Assembly: GCF_013155295.1 (NCBI RefSeq)
Contig: NZ_JABJXT010000016.1
Span: 17,732 to 81,731 of the forward strand
Direction of reading: 5' to 3'
Length of the DNA stretch: 64,000 nucleotides
DNA from: Pseudogemmobacter hezensis
Lineage (GTDB): Bacteria; Pseudomonadota; Alphaproteobacteria; Rhodobacterales; Rhodobacteraceae
Made by a program: the position numbers and the translations under genes. This document shows, in pieces, positions 44,346-53,393 of the stretch. The notes below the pieces were generated by a model. That model had not been told where the DNA came from and ran no database searches. It was given only the letters and a program-made list of their open reading frames with translations. Every line of letters begins with the position of its first letter. The stretch's first letter is position 1.

Positions 44346-44562
44346 GACCAAGGAAGATGACTCCAGGTCGAGACCCCACCGCTGAACACCCGGAAGTCTT
44401 TGGTCAGCAGCCCCTCTTTTCGTCAGCCACATGACGATGGGCCTGCATCACATGGCGCGGGCCAACGGAATCCCTTTGGCCAACACACCGATGTCTTTAT
44501 CCCGCTGTCTTTATCCGCCATTTTCCAGCATGAACCAGAGCTCTGCCTTTGGAAAGCGAGCA
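44346..44562. other. Gene-free stretch after the broken Tad gene
   Basis: About 215 bp with no coding signal that I can support on either strand. It contains a duplicated TGTCTTTATCC (44491-44501 and 44504-44514). Base composition is more AT-rich than neighbours. Confidence 0.4.
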
Positions 44563-45017
44563 TCATATTACATACAGGGAAACCCTGCGAATGCTTCCGA
44601 CATCCAGATCAAACAGTCTGGCTATTTCCTTAACATAGCTCAGAGACATATCATATTCCACCGTAACCGAAAATACGGCATCCGCACCATGTTCGGCAGA
44701 GCATTCCAGAATGGTGAAATTTTCAGAGTGAAGCAGAAAACTTGCGTCAACAAGAACCGGCAATATACCAGAAGACATGCTGGCACAAATATCGGCATTC
44801 GAAGCTGAGGGTGGATATCTTGCCGAATATCGGGCGAGATCATGTGCAATCTGCTGAACATCGCTGGCAATGGATATATACATGCTGACAAATGCCACAA
44901 GAGCGATAAGCAGTATGATAAGGGGGCGATGATGACGAATTCAGCGGATACATTGCCCCGGCTTTCAGTGATGAAAGCGTATATTCTGTGCAAAAACCTG
45001 TTAAATAATATTCCCAT
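44563..45017 (-). pseudogene. TadE/TadG-like pilus assembly protein, frameshifted
   Basis: The N-terminal frame (from ATG 45017) reads a short basic head then ESRGNVSAEFVIIAPL, the classic TadE-like start of membrane segment. The rest continues in another frame: LIILLIALVAFVSMYISIA, a helix ARYSARYPPS, and a C-terminal SVTVEYDMSLSY...VGSIRRVSLYVI. Restoring one C to the five-base C-run (plus-strand G-run 44922-44926) joins both into one protein of about 151 residues. TadE/TadG proteins are minor pilin-like parts of Flp/Tad pili. No other tad genes are visible, so this is an orphan. Pseudogene, sequencing error or slippage-controlled gene cannot be told apart here. Confidence 0.72.
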
Positions 45018-45383
45018 CAGACTGCCATGTCAGGGTCGCCACCATTAAAGTATGAGGCACCATCATTCAGCGCACCCCTGTATAACCTGTTAATATGATC
45101 ATGCTTTGTGGTGAAAATTCATCTCAAAGGCAAAACAATAAGAACTCATCAGATGAGGCGGATTGCATGAACCCGCCTTCCCGCCTGTTGCGCGAAGGGC
45201 TGCTGGGCTGGCGACGGGCGGCTCCGCTTCAGCCGCGGCCCTGTTCTCTGGCGGCCGACCGGCATTTGCCAAATATTCATTTTCACCTGACACAACCAGA
45301 CATTGCGGATACCGCTTTCCTCAGACAGGTGTTAATGCTGAAAGATCGAACCACCGCCAGACCCGGCCTGACCTCTGAGTTCA
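45018..45383. other. Region upstream of AraC regulator
   Basis: About 365 bp. It contains a palindrome CTCATCAGATGAG (45145-45157) close to AT-rich DNA at 45090-45145, and a possible small frame from 45168 with no recognisable similarity. Probable promoter area of the AraC gene and, on the other strand, of the broken Tad gene. Confidence 0.4.
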
Positions 45384-46394
45384 ATGCTTCAGCGCTCTTT
45401 GTTCGACACCACCTCTTTGCCGGAACCCGACAGGCTGAGAACCTGGCGGGAGCTTGCAACTGCCGTATGGGAAATCTCTGAGGCAGAGCCCGATGGGTTC
45501 TATGCCAATGTCGATCTGTGGCACGGGGGCGATCTGATTTTCGGCTCTGTCGCAAGCTCTGCCCAGGCGACACGCCGTGATCTGGGACGGATCCTTGACG
45601 ACGGTTTGGACTATTATGCGCTGCAATTCTATATGGGCGGGCGCCGTCAGGTCCGCTCGGGCGGGCGCGAGGCGGTGATTTGCGATGGCGGCCTGCTCAG
45701 CGTCGACATGACCCAGCCGCTGGAGACCGCATCGACCCGCTATCGCAGCCTTGATCTGGGGGTACCCCGCAGGCTTTTGGCCCCCTTGCTGCGCGATGCA
45801 GAGGCGCATGGCGGCAGGGCCTATGCCGCGCAGGGCCCGCTTGTCGCGCTGTTGCGCCGCCATGTTCTGGCGCTTTATCGGGGCGCGCCGCAGATGACGC
45901 CTGAGGATTGCGCCAGCCAGCAGGATGGCACGGTCGCGCTGGTGGCCGCCGTTCTGAACGGGCGCATCGATGATGATGTGACCGAGGGCCTGCGCCGCGC
46001 GACGCTTTTCGCCCTGCGACATCAGATCGAGACTCAGCTGGCCGATGCCCGCCTTTCACCCGAGGCGCTGGCACAGTCTTTCGGCATCTCGCGCGCGACG
46101 CTTTACCGGGTGATGGCGCCGGTGGGGGGCTTTCAGACCTATGTCTGGCGGCGCCGCCTGCATCGGTGCCGCGATGAGATCGCCAGCAATGCAGGCACCC
46201 AGATCAGTGAGATCGCCGGCAAATGGGGATTTCTGAGCGCCGCCTCCTTCAGCAGCCAGTTCCGCCGCGCCTTTGGCATGTCGCCCCGCGAATGGCGCAG
46301 CTTTTCCCAGGCTGTTTATGGCGGAAAGATCCTGCCGGGTGACGCCGCGAACTGGAGCAGATGGCTCTCGGCGCTTTCCGCCCGCCAAGGCTGA
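45384..46394 (+). CDS. AraC-family transcriptional regulator
   Basis: 336 residues. The N-terminal part resembles the AraC-binding-like domain of the FeaR/NitR group (LFDTTSLPEPDRLRTWREL, then a cupin-like beta region). The C-terminal double helix-turn-helix is at about 225-325: ALAQSFGISRATLYRVM and ISEIAGKWGFLSAASFSSQFRRAFGMSPREW in parts, the AraC signature. Orientation is the same as the autotransporter gene 281 bp downstream, whose leader has a perfect palindrome, so it may regulate that gene. The ligand is unknown. Confidence 0.86.
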   Translation: MLQRSLFDTTSLPEPDRLRTWRELATAVWEISEAEPDGFYANVDLWHGGDLIFGSVASSAQATRRDLGRILDDGLDYYALQFYMGGRRQVRSGGREAVICDGGLLSVDMTQPLETASTRYRSLDLGVPRRLLAPLLRDAEAHGGRAYAAQGPLVALLRRHVLALYRGAPQMTPEDCASQQDGTVALVAAVLNGRIDDDVTEGLRRATLFALRHQIETQLADARLSPEALAQSFGISRATLYRVMAPVGGFQTYVWRRRLHRCRDEIASNAGTQISEIAGKWGFLSAASFSSQFRRAFGMSPREWRSFSQAVYGGKILPGDAANWSRWLSALSARQG

Positions 46395-46675
46395 AACACC
46401 CCCCTGCCGCGCCCCGGCTGAGACGCTGAGTAAAGTTTCAGCCTATTTCAGAGAATGCACCGCAAAGTTGTGCGCGCCGTGCAGGTTCAATCTTGACCAA
46501 ATGGCAAAAATGCAATCCTCGAAAGAATTGCATTTTCATCTTTCCCTTATTGTCCGGCCATTTGCATATCGTGATCTCTGCCAGCAGAGGTCGCAGGCTG
46601 CTGGGCTGTCGCCAGAAGGGAAGGCGCGGGTGCAAAGACCGTCCCTGATTTGGGGGCCAGCCAGGAATGCCGACA
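46395..46675. other. Autotransporter upstream region
   Basis: About 280 bp between the AraC gene and the adhesin start. AT-richer DNA at 46495-46570 contains the perfect palindrome listed separately. A weak AGGA site precedes the chosen ATG. Confidence 0.5.
46507..46536. promoter_or_regulatory. Perfect inverted repeat, candidate operator
   Basis: Arms AAAATGCAAT (46507-46516) and ATTGCATTTT (46527-46536) with a 10-base spacer, giving 20-bp centre spacing (two helix turns). It lies 140 bp before the autotransporter start and just after the AraC gene. The spacing fits a dimeric regulator; it may also form a small hairpin in RNA. Confidence 0.65.
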
Positions 46676-49600
46676 ATGATGCCTGTTCAAGATACTCTGC
46701 CCTCACTGGCCTGCCCTGACGCAGCGAGGCCCGCTTGCAGTCGGGCCTCTGGCAATCGGGCCCCTGGCAATCGGGCGATCCGCGCCGCGCGGCGCATGAT
46801 GAGCGGCGCTCTTGTGATGCTGGTTGCGCTGACCCTGGGGCTGCTGCTTTCGGCTTCGGCGGCAGTGGCGCAGTCGGTTACCACATCGGCCTCGCCTGCG
46901 ACCTTCAGCACCGAAGGTGAACGGATTTCGATCACCTATAGCTTTAATCCTGGCAATTACAGCCTCAGCGGGCCGGTGACTGCGACATCCCTGTTCGGCG
47001 GGGAACCGATCACTTGCGGCCCGCACAACGGGATGAACGTCGTTCAGTGCACCAGCACCTATACGATCAGCAGCATGGACATGATGACTGGCACGGCGTT
47101 AGAGATGGCCTCGTTTCAGGCACCACGTCTCGGTGGTTCGGATCTGACCGCACAGTCCCCCCAGATCCGCATGTCAAAGGTCGGCGGCGGGCCGACAGTC
47201 CTTTCGCTGAGCGCAAGCCCTGCGACGCCGAAGCCTGGCGACACGGTCACCCTTACTGCGACCCTCAGCAGTATGGGGTGCAATTCTGGTTTGGTCCCGG
47301 ACGGAACGATAAGGATCGAGCACGCAGGCACGACTTTTCATGCGGTCATCCAACCGGTGATGATCGGGAACGTCAGAACCGGGCAAGGCACGGCTACGGT
47401 AAATGTTATGGCCGAAGCTCCTGGCACCCACTACATCAACGCCAGCTACGCGGGCGGAATGGGATGTGCCGCAAACACCAGTGCGACAAGCTATACCTCG
47501 CGCCTTGACCCGATCCAGCTCGATGCTTCGATGAAAAGCGGCGCAACCCCGGGCAGCTCGGTTATAACCGTCCGGGTCACCAACCCCGGCAGTGCGACAT
47601 ATACTTTTTCCCCTTCGGTCAACATCAGCGATGCGAACGGGCCGCTGACGATCACCTCGACCACCAATGATGCAAACAGCAGCGCTGTCACCTTCGCACA
47701 TGGCACGGAAAAGAGGATCACCGTTAATTTGCCAGCTGGCTATGCCCAGTCGTCAGATGGCCGCGTCAGTGGGCCTGTCGGCCCGCTGCAGTTTGACATC
47801 ACTGACCCGCTTACCATCTCAGGCGGCGGCCCGCTGCCAGACTATGGCCAAAGTTATTCCAGCACGTTTCAGGCCAGTGGCGGGATAGCCCCGTATACCT
47901 ATTCAGCCACCGGCATGCCCAATGGGCTTTCCCTGAATGCCGCGACGGGGCAACTGCAGGGACAGGTTAATTTCGTCGGGAATTACGATTTCACGATTAC
48001 AGCAACCGACAGTGCCAGCCAAACGGCAATCGCCAGATTTGCGGGGGTAATATTGCCTCCGATGATTGAGATAACACCTGTTTCCCTTCCAGCTATGACT
48101 GTGGGCACCGCAACGAGCCACGCGCTTGCAGCGCGCGGCGGCATTGCACCCTATACCTACAGTGTTGATGGGAACGCGTTGCCATCAGGGCTGAGCCTGA
48201 ACCCGAACGGTACACTTTCAGGAACACCTACAGTCTCTGGCCCCTATGCGATCAACATCTCAGTCAAGGACAATAATGGCTATAAAGCGTCGAAACTATA
48301 TTCGGGCACCATCGGGCCTCTCCCGCTTTCCCTGCAATCCGCCATGCCATTCTACGCCCGTCAGGGGCAGGATTTCGTGTTAGATATGGTGCTAACTGCA
48401 AGCGGAGGCACGCAACCTTACAGCTTCAGCCTGGTGGATGGGCCCGCATGGCTTACGGTTACCCCGGCGGGCGAGCTTCGCGGAACGCCGCCGGCCGCAG
48501 GGCTGACTGGATTCAAGCTTCGTGTCACGGATGCGGCAAATGCCACTGCCACTAATGACTACTCTATTAATGCCGTCCCCCCGAAGCCGGTCGTCGGTGA
48601 TACGCCGCTTACCGTAGCGGCAAACAGTCGGCATAACCCCGTGACAGTGACCAATACTGGTGGCCTGATCACAGGGTTTTCATTCAACCAGATTCCGGCG
48701 CATGGCCATGCCGTTATCACCGGTGGTGCAGCGTTCTATACCCCTGAACCGGGCTTTTCAGGGACGGATGAATTTCTTCTCACCCCCATCAACGACGGCG
48801 GGCTGGGCGACATCTTCAGGGTTATGGTAACGGTCGAAAAGCCCATTCTGAAGGTCGGCCCTGACACGCTGGCACCTGTATCACTGGGCGCAGCGGTCAG
48901 CGCGCAATTCAGCGCAGATCTTGGCACGGCGCCCTATGATTTTGTGGTTGCCTCCGGTCAGCTGCCTGCTGGCGTGACACTCTCCTCTTCGGGACTTCTG
49001 TCGGGCACCGCGACCCAGGCAGGAAAATTCACATTCACCGTTCAGGCAACGGATCAATATAACGCAACCGGACAGCAGACACTCGACCTTGATATCACCG
49101 AACCTGCACCCATTGCGGCGGATGATACATGGACAATACCGGCAAACAGCGGCGCAACCGCTGTTCCACTGGCTCTGACGGGTGGCACAGCCACAGCGCT
49201 GACGCTGGTTGCGCCGCCTGAGAATGGCACCGCCAATATTGATGGCACCCGGATCACCTATCAGCCGGAACCTGGCTATTCCGGACCGGACAGCTTTGCC
49301 TACCAGGCCTCAAACGACGCGGGGCCATCAGGGGTGGCGCGTATCTCGATCGAGGTTGAGCGCCCCACTTTGGAGGTATCACCGCCTGCACTGACCACAG
49401 CTCATGTAGGCATAGCCTACTCCCAGCAGCTTAGCTCCCGGCACGGCACCGCGCCCTACACCTACGCTGTCACCGCAGGCGCGCTTCCGGCCGGGATGAG
49501 CCTGAGCTCCACAGGCGTGCTTTCGGGTACCGGCATGGTTCCAGACATGTACAGCTTCATCGTCACAGCAGTCGACAAATATGGCGCAAGCGGGATCAAA

Positions 49601-52600
49601 CATTACGATCTGAGCGTCACGGTTCTCGCACCGGCTGCAAGCAACAGCACGCTCAGGCTGCCCGCAAACAGCGGCGCAACCCCGGTGACGCTGAACCTGT
49701 CGGGCGGGGTGCCTGCGACGCTGGCCATTGCGGCCCAGGCGACGAATGGCACCGCGACGGTCAATGGAACCACCATCACCTACCAGCCCAACCCCGGCTA
49801 TTCCGGCCCGGACAGCTTTACCTATAACGCAACGAATGACGGCGGCACCTCGGCCGATGCGGTGGTCTCGGTCACCGTCGATCCGCCGCAGTTGACCCTG
49901 TCACCGGCCCAGCTGAACCAGGGCCAGATCGGGGCAGCCTATTCGGTGCAAATCAGCGCCAGCCTTGGTGCGGCACCCTACACCTATCTGGTTACCGCAG
50001 GCACCTTGCCAGACGGGATACAGCTTGACAGCGACGGCAGGCTGTGGGGCACCCCCACCGCTGCGGGCGAGGCCAGCTTTACCATCGAGGCGACCGACGC
50101 CCATGGCGCAACAGGAAGCCAGCCGCTGGTGCTCGACATCCTGATCGACGCGCCGATTGCCGCGGCCAGCACGTTCACGCTGCCCGCAAACAGCGGCGCA
50201 ACCCCGGTGACGCTGAACCTGTCGGGCGGGGTGCCTGCGACGCTGGCCATTGCGGCCCAGGCGACGAATGGCACCGCGACGGTCAATGGAACCACCATCA
50301 CCTATCTGCCCAACCCCGGCTATTCCGGCGCGGACAGCTTTACCTATAACGCAACGAATGACGGCGGCACCTCGGCCGATGCGGTGGTCTCGGTCACCGT
50401 CGATCCGCCGCAGTTGACCCTGTCACCGACCCAGCTGAACCAGGGCCAGATCGGGGCAGCCTATTCGGTGCAAATCAGCGCCAGCCTTGGTGCGGCACCC
50501 TACACCTATCAGGTCAGCGCAGGCACCCTGCCAGACGGGATACAGCTTGACAGCGACGGCAGACTTTGGGGCACCCCCACCGCTGCGGGCGAGGCCAGCT
50601 TTACCATCGAGGCGACCGACGCCCATGGCGCAACAGGAAGCCAGCCGCTGGTGCTCGACATCCTGATCGACGCGCCGATTGCCGCGGCCAGCACGTTCAG
50701 CCTGCCCGCAAACAGCGGCGCAACCGCTGTGCCGCTGAACCTGTCGGGCGGGGTGCCTGCGACGCTGGCCATTGCGGCCCAGGCGACGAATGGCACCGCG
50801 ACGGTCAATGGAACCACCATCACCTACCAGCCCAACCCCGGCTATTCCGGCCCGGACAGCTTTACATATAACGCAACGAATGACGGCGGCACCTCGGCCA
50901 ATGCGGTGGTCTCGGTCACCGTCGATCCGCCGCAGTTGACCCTGTCGCCGACCCAGCTGAACCAGGGCCAGGTCGGGGCAGCCTATTCGGTGCAAATCAG
51001 CGCCAGCCTTGGTGCGGCACCCTACACCTATCAGGTTGCCGCAGGCACCCTGCCAGACGGGATACAGCTTGACAGCGACGGCAGACTTTGGGGCACCCCC
51101 ACCGCTGCGGGCGAGGCCAGCTTTACCATCGAGGCGACCGATGCCCATGGCGCAACAGGAAGCCAGCCGCTGGTGCTCGACATCCTGATCGACGCACCGA
51201 TTGCCGCGGCCAGCACGCTCAGCCTGCCCGCAAACAGCGGCGCAACCCCGGTGACGCTGAACCTGTCGGGCGGGGCGGTTGCAACGCTGGCCATTGCGGC
51301 CCAGGCGACGAATGGCACCGCGGCGGTCAATGGAACCACCATCACCTATCTGCCAAACCCCGGCTATTCCGGCCCGGACAGCTTCACCTATAGTGCAACG
51401 AATGACGGCGGCACTTCGTCAGCTGCCCTGGTCTCGGTCACCGTCGAAAAGCCCCTGCTGAGCCTTACCCCGGCAAGCCTTGCATCGGGCGTGGTTGGCG
51501 ATGCCTATCTGGCACGGTTCACCGCTGATGGCGGCGCGGGCCCTTACCGGTTTGCGCAGGACGCGGGGGAGCTGCCCGATGGGCTGAGCCTTGCCGCTGA
51601 TGGCAGCCTCAGCGGCACACCGACCGAGGCGGGCACCTTTGCCTTCAGCATCATCGCAACAGATGCCCATGGCGCAACCGGCGGCCTGAGCCTGAGCCTT
51701 GAGATCCTTGGCGGGACGGTTTCCGCGCTGGACCAGCAGGTCACCATCGAGGCCGGAGGCAGCACTCTGATCGATCTGAGCCAGGGCGCGCTTGGCCCTG
51801 TCACCGGGGCGCGTATTCTGGCAGTCGAACCTGCCTCGGCGGCGAAGGCAGAGCTGATCTCGCGCCAGATGGGCTTTGCCCGCAGCGCAACTGCGGGCCC
51901 GGCAGCTCCGGCACCTGTTCTGCTGCGACTGACAATTGCCGACAGTTTTGAGGGCACCGGGCACGTGACTTTCGTGCTGACCGGGGCGGACGGCGAGTCT
52001 TCCCCCGCCACGATCACCTTCAGCGTGGCACGGGCGGTCGATCCGCTGGAAAGCGGCGATGCCTATGCACTGGCGTCATCGCATAATGCCTCGGCCCGGC
52101 GTCTGGCCAACCGGAATATGGACCAGATCCACGGTCATATGCGTCGCATGCGCCAGAACGGCTGCCTTGAAAACGCGCTGAACCTGTCGCTGACCGGGCC
52201 CGGCTCGGACTATCAGTCCGCTCAAAGTGCCAGCCTGTCGCGCGCAGTCTGCGGTGATCGGGCGGTTGGCCTCTGGCTTGACGGTGGCATCTCTTTTGGC
52301 AAATGGGACAATTCCAGCTTTGCCGAAGAGCTGTCACATACGACCCGCAACCTGACCATCGGCATGGATTTCCGTCTCAGCGAGAATGCCACCGGGGGCC
52401 TTGCGCTCAGCTATGGGCGTGATGTGACCGAGATCGGCGATCTGGGCAGCAAAAGCCGCAACCTCTCTTATGGGGTGACGGTCTATGCGACCTGGGATCT
52501 GGGCCAGGATTACTATGTCGACGGGCTGATCGGGCTGGCGCGCCTGGACTTTGACACGAAACGCTGGATCGCGAATGAGGCGCTGTTTGCCAACGGCCAG

Positions 52601-53083
52601 CGAGAGGGCGAGCAGGCGATGTTCTCGCTGGCGGCCGGGCGTGTCTTTACCAGTGGCACCCGCGAGACCGACGGCTATCTGCGGGTCAGCGGCTCGCGCT
52701 CGCGGCTGGATGCCTTTACCGAAACCGGGGCTGCCGGGGCGCTGCATTACGAAGAGCAGACCGTGCGCAGCCTGGTTGCGGCGATTGGCGCCTCGACCAG
52801 CACCTCGGTAAAGCTGCCCGACGGTATCCTGACCTCACGTTTCAGCGGCGAGCTGAACCATGAGTTCGCCGATGAGGGGATGATCGCGGTCAGCTATGCG
52901 ACCTCGGGGGCCCGCTTTGAGCGCAAGGCCGCAGAAGAGAACCGCACCGGGCTGCGTCTGGGTGCCGCCTTTGACCTGGAGCGTTTCGATGGCTGGCGCC
53001 TCGGTGCCGATCTTGGGGCGCGATTTGACAAAGACGGCTTCTCGGGCGGCGATGTGAAACTGCGCTGGCTGCTGGAGTTCTGA
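46676..53083 (+). CDS. Giant autotransporter adhesin with putative-Ig (He_PIG/cadherin-like) repeats
   Basis: 2135 residues from ATG 46676, chosen for an AGGA site nine bases before; ATG 46667 is in frame but too close to it. An extended N-terminal region (with RASGNRAPGNRA) precedes a hydrophobic signal core ending ASAAVAQS (about residues 45-66). The passenger is a series of Ig-like modules: PYTYSV...LPSGLSLNPNGTLSGTPT units (putative Ig) alternating with PANSGAT...NPGYSGPDSFTYNATNDGG units (cadherin-like tandem). Between 49658 and about 51420 the modules are near-identical at DNA level. The last about 270 residues form an autotransporter beta-barrel ending in WLLEF with terminal Phe. It should display a fibrous stalk at the cell surface for attachment or aggregation. 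It follows an AraC regulator. Confidence 0.88.
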   Translation: MMPVQDTLPSLACPDAARPACSRASGNRAPGNRAIRAARRMMSGALVMLVALTLGLLLSASAAVAQSVTTSASPATFSTEGERISITYSFNPGNYSLSGPVTATSLFGGEPITCGPHNGMNVVQCTSTYTISSMDMMTGTALEMASFQAPRLGGSDLTAQSPQIRMSKVGGGPTVLSLSASPATPKPGDTVTLTATLSSMGCNSGLVPDGTIRIEHAGTTFHAVIQPVMIGNVRTGQGTATVNVMAEAPGTHYINASYAGGMGCAANTSATSYTSRLDPIQLDASMKSGATPGSSVITVRVTNPGSATYTFSPSVNISDANGPLTITSTTNDANSSAVTFAHGTEKRITVNLPAGYAQSSDGRVSGPVGPLQFDITDPLTISGGGPLPDYGQSYSSTFQASGGIAPYTYSATGMPNGLSLNAATGQLQGQVNFVGNYDFTITATDSASQTAIARFAGVILPPMIEITPVSLPAMTVGTATSHALAARGGIAPYTYSVDGNALPSGLSLNPNGTLSGTPTVSGPYAINISVKDNNGYKASKLYSGTIGPLPLSLQSAMPFYARQGQDFVLDMVLTASGGTQPYSFSLVDGPAWLTVTPAGELRGTPPAAGLTGFKLRVTDAANATATNDYSINAVPPKPVVGDTPLTVAANSRHNPVTVTNTGGLITGFSFNQIPAHGHAVITGGAAFYTPEPGFSGTDEFLLTPINDGGLGDIFRVMVTVEKPILKVGPDTLAPVSLGAAVSAQFSADLGTAPYDFVVASGQLPAGVTLSSSGLLSGTATQAGKFTFTVQATDQYNATGQQTLDLDITEPAPIAADDTWTIPANSGATAVPLALTGGTATALTLVAPPENGTANIDGTRITYQPEPGYSGPDSFAYQASNDAGPSGVARISIEVERPTLEVSPPALTTAHVGIAYSQQLSSRHGTAPYTYAVTAGALPAGMSLSSTGVLSGTGMVPDMYSFIVTAVDKYGASGIKHYDLSVTVLAPAASNSTLRLPANSGATPVTLNLSGGVPATLAIAAQATNGTATVNGTTITYQPNPGYSGPDSFTYNATNDGGTSADAVVSVTVDPPQLTLSPAQLNQGQIGAAYSVQISASLGAAPYTYLVTAGTLPDGIQLDSDGRLWGTPTAAGEASFTIEATDAHGATGSQPLVLDILIDAPIAAASTFTLPANSGATPVTLNLSGGVPATLAIAAQATNGTATVNGTTITYLPNPGYSGADSFTYNATNDGGTSADAVVSVTVDPPQLTLSPTQLNQGQIGAAYSVQISASLGAAPYTYQVSAGTLPDGIQLDSDGRLWGTPTAAGEASFTIEATDAHGATGSQPLVLDILIDAPIAAASTFSLPANSGATAVPLNLSGGVPATLAIAAQATNGTATVNGTTITYQPNPGYSGPDSFTYNATNDGGTSANAVVSVTVDPPQLTLSPTQLNQGQVGAAYSVQISASLGAAPYTYQVAAGTLPDGIQLDSDGRLWGTPTAAGEASFTIEATDAHGATGSQPLVLDILIDAPIAAASTLSLPANSGATPVTLNLSGGAVATLAIAAQATNGTAAVNGTTITYLPNPGYSGPDSFTYSATNDGGTSSAALVSVTVEKPLLSLTPASLASGVVGDAYLARFTADGGAGPYRFAQDAGELPDGLSLAADGSLSGTPTEAGTFAFSIIATDAHGATGGLSLSLEILGGTVSALDQQVTIEAGGSTLIDLSQGALGPVTGARILAVEPASAAKAELISRQMGFARSATAGPAAPAPVLLRLTIADSFEGTGHVTFVLTGADGESSPATITFSVARAVDPLESGDAYALASSHNASARRLANRNMDQIHGHMRRMRQNGCLENALNLSLTGPGSDYQSAQSASLSRAVCGDRAVGLWLDGGISFGKWDNSSFAEELSHTTRNLTIGMDFRLSENATGGLALSYGRDVTEIGDLGSKSRNLSYGVTVYATWDLGQDYYVDGLIGLARLDFDTKRWIANEALFANGQREGEQAMFSLAAGRVFTSGTRETDGYLRVSGSRSRLDAFTETGAAGALHYEEQTVRSLVAAIGASTSTSVKLPDGILTSRFSGELNHEFADEGMIAVSYATSGARFERKAAEENRTGLRLGAAFDLERFDGWRLGADLGARFDKDGFSGGDVKLRWLLEF
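49658..51420 (+). repeat. 522-bp near-identical tandem repeats within the adhesin gene
   Basis: The unit start CTGCCCGCAAACAGC recurs at 49658, 50180, 50702 and 51224, exactly 522 bp (174 residues) apart. Three full copies and about half of a fourth are nearly identical, including silent positions, while flanking modules of the same family are strongly diverged. Each unit encodes one cadherin-like plus one putative-Ig module. Copy number can change by recombination or be collapsed in assemblies. Confidence 0.92.
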
Positions 53084-53393
53084 GCCAGCCCCCGCGAAAA
53101 GCAATGCGGTAAACTGCAGGCGGCCTCAGACATGGGGCCGCCCTTTCATATTTGCGGGCACCAGTGTCGCGGCGGACGATTGCAGCGCAGGTGACATAGC
53201 CAGGGCATCAGGCATCAAAGGCCGGGGCCGGAACGGCGGGCCTGGGCAAAGGCGGCAGGGATCGCCCGTTTCGCTTTGCCGTTCTGGTGCGGCAGAGATG
53301 GGCCCGGCCCAGGCGCGGATGGCAGACGCATCAATAGTTGACTTTTTTACTTTTACACCATCCAAGGGGCTGTCTCGCTGAAAGGATTATGAC
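53084..53393. other. Intergenic region between adhesin and YncE-like gene
   Basis: About 310 bp. A GGCGGCC (53119-53125) / GGCCGCC (53136-53142) hairpin followed by CTTTC is a weak terminator for the adhesin gene. A T-rich tract at 53335-53357 (TTGACTTTTTTAC) probably belongs to the promoter of the next gene. No other gene is visible. Confidence 0.5.

Noticed and set aside
44346..44560. Possible small RNA or tRNA in the decayed region
   Set aside because: No cloverleaf, CCA end or strong promoter-terminator pair could be found by eye.
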